Source: Molossus alvarezi (lineage: Eukaryota; Chordata; Mammalia; Chiroptera; Molossidae). Taken from it: 64,000 bases of DNA. Below are positions 38,231 through 47,200 of this stretch, piece after piece. Each line of letters begins with the position of its first letter. Position 1 is the stretch's first letter. A program made the translations under genes and the position numbers. The notes under the pieces are model-generated. The model was not told where the DNA came from, did not search any database, and saw nothing but the letters and a program-made list of their open reading frames with translations. Where the stretch lies: positions 90,245,501-90,309,500 of the forward strand of contig CM073886.1 of assembly GCA_037176705.1 (NCBI GenBank), given 5' to 3'.

Positions 38231-38261
<31 letters not shown>

Positions 38262-41200
38262 AACTGACTGACTGACTACCGTGTTCAGTCACTAGAAACG
38301 GAGTCACAGATAAGAGAATTAACAGAAAAAGACTTTAGAACAGCTATAGTATGCATCCCTGTGTTCATTGCAGCAGTATTCCCAGTGGCCTAGACATTTT
38401 TATTATTATACACAAAGTATGTTAATCCTGAATTCTGTCTTTAGTTACTTCTTAATTCTCACGATTTCAACTATCTGTTCCTTTGTCATTCTTACCTGAC
38501 TTCAACAGTGTCCCTTCTCTGTCATATACTCTTTTTTAAAATATGTTTTATTAGTTTTTAGAGAGGGAGATGGAGAGAGAGATAAAAACATTGATGAGAG
38601 AGAAACATTGATTAGTTGTCTCCTGCATGCCCCCCTTTGGGGATTAAGCCCACAACCCGGTTATATACCCTTACTGGGAATCAAACTAGTGACCTCTTGG
38701 TGCATGGATAGACACTCAACCACTGAGCCACACTGGCTGGGCTGTCAGACACTCTTTTTAATAAGAATTTGACTGTGTTGTTCAAACTTAATAAAAAGCA
38801 CTAGATTAGATATTACAAAACATGGCTATCCTATTCATATTACTCTTGTTAGGTACAGAAGAACTCTCTTTTTACTGCCAGGGAAGAGAAAATTACCTCT
38901 TGACATCTGGGAGATGGCCTGGTACTATCGTCTAATCCTTGGTCTTACTATGAACTAGCTGCCTGGCTTTCAAAGGGTGGCCCTGGTATTATCCTGCTGA
39001 ATTAAACAATTTCACAGAATATCAATAGCAGACCAGGGTACTCTTGATCATGACATATCAAGACAAGAGCAAATTTGTAATCATGTCTGAACAAAGACAA
39101 AATATGAACAATGTCAAAGCCACAAAATACCAAATTATCCCTTCTCACAGCTAATGAGTGACTGTTGTTTCTCTATCAATTACAGTTTTCACCTCACTAT
39201 AGTCTGTTCTGCATATAGATATGACTTGTTAAGATTGTCAATTATAGAATTGCCCCTACTTCCTGAAAGCATCCCATCAACAGCCAACTTCCATATTCAA
39301 ACCCTCCCCAAATCACCAAAGTCCAAATCCTATAATAAGTTCTTGTTTTAACACCCTCTGCAACTCCTGTTCAAACCCCTTAGTATGGGTTTTTGCCCAA
39401 TGTGTCAAGTAATAAACCCAAATTGCTCAACCACATGTAAACTCCTGGTAACCTCTACTTGGAGGACATCAATTTGACAATATCCTGATTGTAGAATGTA
39501 AGTTAATAATAGTGGCTATTTACTACTTTTTCACTTTAAAGGCTATGGTAATAAACAATACAGAATTTAACAGTGATTATAGTCAAAACAGTCTAAATCA
39601 AAACTACACACTCAAATGAGTATATCAGCCAGGGGATGATATGCTGTATGACTTGGATCAGGTGTAACACAAGGAGGGGCAGGGGCTATGGTAAGGCACA
39701 ATGAGTACACACCCAGTTAGTCTACATTATTAACACACTTGGCAGTGACCAGTGATCACCAGTCTAAATAATTTTTAAGTTCCAAGTCAATTCCCGTATC
39801 AGAAAGATCTAAATGTAATTTTCAACCTTTTTTTATCTTATGGCACACATAAACTAATTACTGAAATGCTGTGGCACAACAAAAAATATATTCTTTACTG
39901 ATCTGACAAAAAAAAAATAGGTATAATTTTGATTCATTCACAGAAGACAGCTACTGTTGTGTTGGCTGTTATTTTTTTATTTGACATCTAAGGGAAAAGA
40001 GGTCAGTGCCCCTGACTAGTCAGGTATTGCATGTTTTAAAAATTCTTGGGGCACACCAATTGAAAATTGCTGATCTATGCTACTCTTTCTAGTTTCTCTG
40101 CCTTATAATTCCTGGCTTTTCATTCGGTGTGTTCCTACAGAAACATTAATAACTATACAGTCTTCATTTCTTTTATCTTCCCTTCCCATCAACTTTCCCT
40201 ATCTACCACTTTGCAGATGTTTTAATCATCATCCTCATTAGTCCTCTCAAGAAGATAGGCCATTTGAACAGAATAGGTAAATTATTTTACACCAGTGCCA
40301 TATGCAGTGGCTTGGAACAGCATAGCATCTTGGTCAACTTTTTATTGCTTTAAAAAGGTATAAACAAAAACTTGAGAGACAAAAGGGAAGAGCAAATTAA
40401 GACTCATAAATTAACACTCCAGTTTTATCAAATGATAGCAAAAATGACATTATCCCTTAAGAAATAATGACAAGGCCCAGCCAGTGTGGCTCAGTGGATT
40501 GAGAGTCGTCCCATGGACTGGCTCAGCAGTTAGAGCATCAGCTGGTGGACCAGAGAGTCGTCCCATGGACTGAGAGGTCTTGGTTCAATTTCCAGTCAGG
40601 GCATATGTCCAGGTTAAGGGCTTGATCCCCAGTAGAGGGTGTACAGGAGGCAGCCCACTGATGTTTCTCTCATTGATGTTTCTTTCTCTCTCCCATCCTC
40701 TTTCAAAAAAAATAAATTAAAAAATATTTACCAAAAAAAAGAAATAATGACAAGCCCTGGCCAGTTTGGCTCAGTGGTTAAGAGAGTCAGCCGCAGACCA
40801 ATGATTCGTGGGTTCAATTTCGTTCAAGGACACGTACCTCAGTTGCGGTTCATCCCCGGCCCTGGTTGGGTCATGCAGGAGGCCGCCAGTCGATGTGGTT
40901 CTATCACATCAATGTTTCTCTCTGTCTCTCTCCCTCCCTCCCACTCTTATCTGATAATAAGTGGAAAAATATCCTCAGGTGAGGAATTAAAAAATAATAA
41001 TAATAATGACAAATATTAATACTTTACATTTACATACTTCCTATGCACACTGGCCCAAAATGTAGTCAACAGTCTCATGGGGCAGGCAGAGAAATGGTAA
41101 TACTGACAATATAATATATAGACTAATTGAGAATTAGAATACTTCCTTAGTATAATAATAAACAGAAAAGCAATGATTAGAGTCCAATTCTTATTCCTAA

Positions 41201-44200
41201 AAAAGTGTTTTAATCACTAAACCATAAACTTCACCAGTTGAAAAACACTGGAAGAACAATGCAAAAGATCAGGAATGAAGAAAAATCTAAAAGCAAAGAT
41301 TTTAAAACAATTGCTTTCAAATAAATGCAGCTTGCAGAACTACAAATCAAATATACCAGTGTTTCCTGCCTCCTTCCAAGCAGGGCATACAGCTAATGAA
41401 TATGAAAACAGTATCCAGCATATTAAGATATACTAGAATAGTATTAGACTGAATTGAAAGAAACACCTAAAACGAGAAAACACAAGAGCTTAGAGAGAAG
41501 ATTACAACATCTTATTCAAGATTTAACATAATTAGATGTTAGAGAGAAAATGTACAGGTAATTCAATTTTCTCACTCAGAACATGAGGTGAAACTTGCAT
41601 CCATCTCTAAATCAATAATCATCTGAATACTAAAAATGTAAGTAATTTCAAAATCTGATAAATAATACTTTCATATACTAATCTCTTTTCTATTTTTTTT
41701 ACTGTAATACCTGGCATACAGTAACATTTGTTACGTGAAGGTTTATTATTTATATCGAGCTATACTATTCCATCCCTCACTAATTTTGCATAGGACCTTC
41801 CATGTGTTTACCATTTTTTCATTTAGCAATTATTTCTTGATCACCTACTATGTGCTAGTATTCTAGATGTTGGGAAAACATTGGTGAACCAGAATGACAT
41901 TCTGATCCAATAATTCCTCATGCTTCCAGATCTTTCTTGACATTGCTAGTTCTGGAATGCTCTCTGCTACCACTTCCTGTTGTACATTATTATTATTTTA
42001 GTTTGACTCTCTATAGTTAATTTTTTAATTCTTTATTTTAAAAAATTAATAAAAATTATTGTGGTGACATTGGATATAGATTTCAAGGGTACAATTCTAT
42101 AATATATCACCTATATATTGTATTATGTGTTCACCACCCCAAGTGTTATATATTATTCTAATTTCCTTGTTTTACTTATCAATTTACCAGGCTATAGAGC
42201 TAATGATTACTAATGGGCTCCACAATTAGACTGTCATCTTCTTTCAAGCTAGGTAAGGACTTTTTATTAATTTGTGTACATGAATACTAATAGTGCCTGA
42301 TTGATAATCATTCACTTAAATACATGGAGTATTTGCAACAACATGCCATTTGCGACAACATGGATAGACCTAGAGGGTGTTATGCTAAGTGAAATAAGTA
42401 AGAGAAAGACAAATACTATATTATTTCACCTATGTGAGGAATCTAAAAGACTAAACAAATGAACAAAACAGACTCATAGATACACAGGATTGGGCAGTGG
42501 GGGTATGGGTAAAAGGTGAAGGGGATTAAGAGGTACAAACTTAGAGTTATAAATAAGTCACAGGGATATAAAGTACAGCATAGGGAATATAGTCAATAAT
42601 ATCACAATAACTTTGTACAGTGACAGATGGATACTGGGCTTTTTGTGATGATCACTTTGTAAGGTGTATAAATGTGAATATACACTTGAAACTAATATAA
42701 TATTTTATGTCAACTATACTTTAATTAAAAACAGCTTTACATTCCAGAATAAAAATTAAACATAAAAATCAATAAATAAAAAGGTTAAAAAATACGTATT
42801 TTCAATCTGTGGCTCGGAATCCACATGTGCAGAGAGAGGGCCAATTTAAGTTATACACAGATTTTTAACTGTAAGGTTGGGCGTGGCCCCTAAGCTCCCA
42901 AACTCCATGTTGTTCAAGGTTTCACTGAAATAGCTTTAAAACTAAAATTTATTGGCTATTGACAATGGAAACTCAATAGGACATTAATCACTATAACCTT
43001 AACCTGAACCTACAGTGTTACATTGTAAGTTTAAGGAATACAAGATGATTTCTTCCTTAGAGAAGCAGAGTTCATTTATAATTTTCCTATGAATTATACA
43101 ATTTAATTGTTTGATATGGCTTGCCCACAACTAAGATAATTAGGATTTAGCTAATGAAGGCATGCAATAAATTTATATATTTATTTTGTTTTAAAGTAAC
43201 TTTTGCTTTTTAATGGAGATGGGCAGACAGAGTGGTTAATTCATCTGCCAAAGTTAATTGTGAAAACAGGAAGACTCTTAATCTATCCTAAAGAGATTTC
43301 ATAATAACTCCTGAAATTTAGGAGAACTGACATGATAGGATTACTGCTGGATATTCATATCAAGACAAAAGGCAACTTTGGAACCAGGGCTATGAATATG
43401 ATTGCTAGGTATTTTCTGGCGCTACTGCACTAACTTTTTGAGGCTTGTTTGTAAATATTTTCTCCAATCATATATTTATAAGGAATTATTTAAATAAAAT
43501 TTATACTCATTTTAAAATTTTCCAGTGTCTACTTCTCTCTCACTCCAAGGTAAAAACTTAAAATTTTGGAGTATCTTCCACTTTCTTCAACGTATTATCA
43601 AACTAAGCCAAGACTATACATCCCAGGAGAATAGTGACTATGTCTTTATGTCTCCTCATTAATTGTATTTCTAGCTCCCAATAAAGTACTTGGTACAGAG
43701 TGGTCACTCAATAAATTAAATAATTTGTTCATGTTCATTCATATAAAATGTTGCACAATTTTTTTTCCTTTAAGTACCCTGTAAAAAGTTGACGTCAGTA
43801 TTGTTGGGGCTACGTTACCTCCACTCGTATGGATATATGAAACTATGTCATCAACAATGAACATGACAGTTGTTACTAGTTTCTCATCATTATAAACAAC
43901 AAGGCAATAAATACATAAGTTTAAAGATATATGAGTAGGTACCTGTATGTATCGCAGCATTTTAATTAAAAGGTCATTTTAATTTTTTTAACTTATTCTT
44001 TACCTTGCCTTAAGACCTCATTGATCACTTATATAAATTTTACATATATGAAAACTAATACAATAATATATTATAATATGACTTTTTAATTTAATCTTTT
44101 TATTTGTTAAAACACAGAAGAAATCTTAATAATGTAACATGTTCCCAAGTACAAAAACTTGGGGTGGGGGATAATCTTACCATTCTTGCTGACATCCAGT

Positions 44201-47200
44201 TCCCTGAGATTAATGAGATTTGCAATAGATGCTGGTAATGTTGTTAAATCATTATCTGGCAAACTCAGTTTGTGTAGAGATTGACAGTTAAAAAGTTGCT
44301 ATTAAAACAAGAGAAGAAAGGACTTTGATTATTTCTTAAGTTTGCTTAAATATTCCATTTATTAACCTTTATACAAATAAACAGTATTTTTAAAAGTGAA
44401 TCAGTTATACCTATATAAATACCAAGAAAGATTTCTTGTTTTATGCTCTCATGAATCTGAACACAATCAATCAATCTATCCAGAATGATTTATATCCTCA
44501 CACTTCTACCTTGAGCAAAATGCACTTAATGAGAATAAGTATAAGATTGTATTCTCTGGATAAAAAAGCTGTGGTACATATACACAATGGAGTACTATGC
44601 AGCGGTAAGAAAGAAAGATCTCTTATCCTTTGAGACGATATGGAGGGACCTGGAAAGTATTATCCTAAGTGAAAGAAGCCAAGCAGAAAAAGACAAATAC
44701 CACATGATCTCACTTATATACAGAATATAATGAACATAACAGTCTGAGGAATACAGTAGACCCAGACACATGGAAGTAGGGCACAGACTGACATCCCTCA
44801 GAAGAGGGGATGGGGGGTGGGGGGGTGGGAAGAGATAAACCACAGAACTTATATGCATGTATGCATCACCAATGGACATGGACAACTAAGCCGGGGACAG
44901 GGTGGAGGGGGGGGGGGGGTGCCAATGGGGTAAAAAGGTAAAATATCTGTAACAAAAAAATAAATAAAAATTCATTAAAAAAAAAAAAAAAAGATTGTAT
45001 TCTCTGTTGAGGTAGTAAAAAAAATAAGTGGCTGTAAAATATTGCAAATTTTGGAGCTTTAACCAGCACGCTTACTCCAAAATGAAAGTTTACATAAATT
45101 AAATTCAAATAAGTACAATTGACTTAAAATAACTCAAAATATAGAATTCTGGTATGGGAGAACAAAATAAGTATGGCAGCAAATATATTGTTATGCTAAA
45201 ATCACAGTAATTAAATGTGACCTAAAATTATATTTATCAAAAAAGCAGTAGATAAATGGGCCACTTCTAAGTTCCATACCAAAAAAACTGTATGGAGCAC
45301 AGAGGATTTTTAGGGCAGTGTCATACTCTGTATGACACCATAATGATGGATACATGTCATTCATTTACATTTGTCCAATCCCACAGAATGCACAACATCA
45401 AGAGTGAAGCCTAATGTAAACTATGGACTTTTTGTGATTATGATTTTTGAACAGAGACTCCTCAGTTGTAACAGATGTACCATTTTGGTGGGAGATGTTG
45501 ATAATGGTGGAGGCCACGCATGTGTGAGGACAGTAGGTATATGGGAAATCTCTATACCTTCCTGTTAGTACTGTGACTCTAAAACTTTTTAAAAAGTAAA
45601 GTCTTTAGAAAACCAAACAAAAAATGGTTGTCAGAATGGCATAAGCCCTATTTAAGAAGAGCATTCTTCCAAAAACGGAAAACTGTTAAGTATAAGTGAT
45701 TCAGTTATTTGCACTATCACAACAAGCCTCACTCTTTTCAACAATTCCTAGACTGAGATCCTACTGGTGGTGATTAGAGAACAGAACTAATCTTAGTCTT
45801 CCACATTCTCTAGGAGAACTAAGAAAGATAAATTATTTGCTGAAAAACAACATATAAGGAAAAAGTACATTACAAAACAACCTATCACAACATAGGAAAG
45901 TAATTCATAAACATACAAACCATAACCTTTAATATTTTATCCACAGCCATACACACATTTCTTTATAAGACAACTAAGGATGGCACTGGATTTTAAAATG
46001 TTTTGTTTCACTAATGGCCACTGAAAGAAAAGCCTTTCTCAAAACACTGCCATCCAGTAGGCATACACACATACAAAAATCTGAAACAAATATTTCATGT
46101 TAACAATGGGTACATACAACACACTCTATTTTCTGTTCCATTAATGTTAGCGTTGTCAGATAAAATACAGGATGCCTGCCCTGGCCGGTTTGGCTCAGCG
46201 GTTAGAGCGTCAGCCTGCGGTCCTGAGAGACCCGGGTTTGGTTCCCGCTAAGGGCGCGTACCTCGGTTGCAGTCTGTCCCCGGCCCTGGTTGGTTGTGCG
46301 GGTGGCAGCCACTCGATGTGTTCCCTTCGCATCGATGTTTCTCTCTCTCTCTCTGTTCCTCTCTCTCCCTCCCACTCTACCTGAACAAAAAATGGAAAAA
46401 TGTCCTCGGGTGAGGATAAAAAAAAAAAAAAAAAAAATACAGGATGCCTGATTAAATTTGGATTTCAAAGAAACAATGAATAATTTTTTTAGTAAAAGTA
46501 GGTCCTATATATTGCATAAGACACACTTAAAACTGAAAAATTATTTATTGTGCTATGTTTTTATTTTCTAAATTTGCCAGTCCGAATCATTACTTATTTG
46601 CAAATGCACACATATTAAATTGATTTTTAAGCCACAGTGTCCACCCACAGTTTGAAAAACACTGTTGTTTAGATGGTAAATGGTTATAATAAATTAAAGC
46701 TACTGCATCTTTTCCATTGAAAAAAAAAATAAAAGTTGTGCCTGGCCAGTGTCACTCAGTGGATTGAACATCGTCCTATGGACATGCCTGGGTTGTGGGC
46801 TCAATCTCCAGTAGGGGGCGTGCGGGAGGCAGCCAAATGATGTTTCTCTCATACTTCTAGCTCTCCCTTCCTCTCTCTAAAAATACTCAATAAAAACATT
46901 AAAAAATTTTTTAAAAGAAGTTGAGTAGAGAGTAAGAGAGATTAACTTTAAGGAAAAAAAAGTAGTCACTAAAAAATTTTAGCTAAGAAGTAGGCAATAT
47001 GAGATTTTTCACAGCAACAAACCAACTTTCTCCTAGTTGTTTCTACATTTCAGAAATATTAAGTCCTCCAAAATTTTTCCAAACAAACTGAGGTAAACAG
47101 AATACAACCTCTAAAAAGCCGTTTAACAAACCAATTATAATGTAGTAAATTAAAAAACCCAATTTATCCCTAATTACAATAATGTAGTAATGTTTTATAA

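Larger units (their letters stand above)
41013..44180. other. ERBIN intron with old LINE tails
   Basis: 42180-42330 and 43650-43720 (AGTACTTGGTACAGAGTGGT, then ACTCAATAAATTAA) resemble L2 ends. 41800-41900 (CACCTACTATGTGCTAGTAT) resembles MIR or L2. Other parts are unassigned. Confidence 0.4.

Noticed and set aside
40639..41019. 126-codon open frame
   Set aside because: It is made of two SINE copies; the Ser/Leu-rich repeats come from the pyrimidine stretch.
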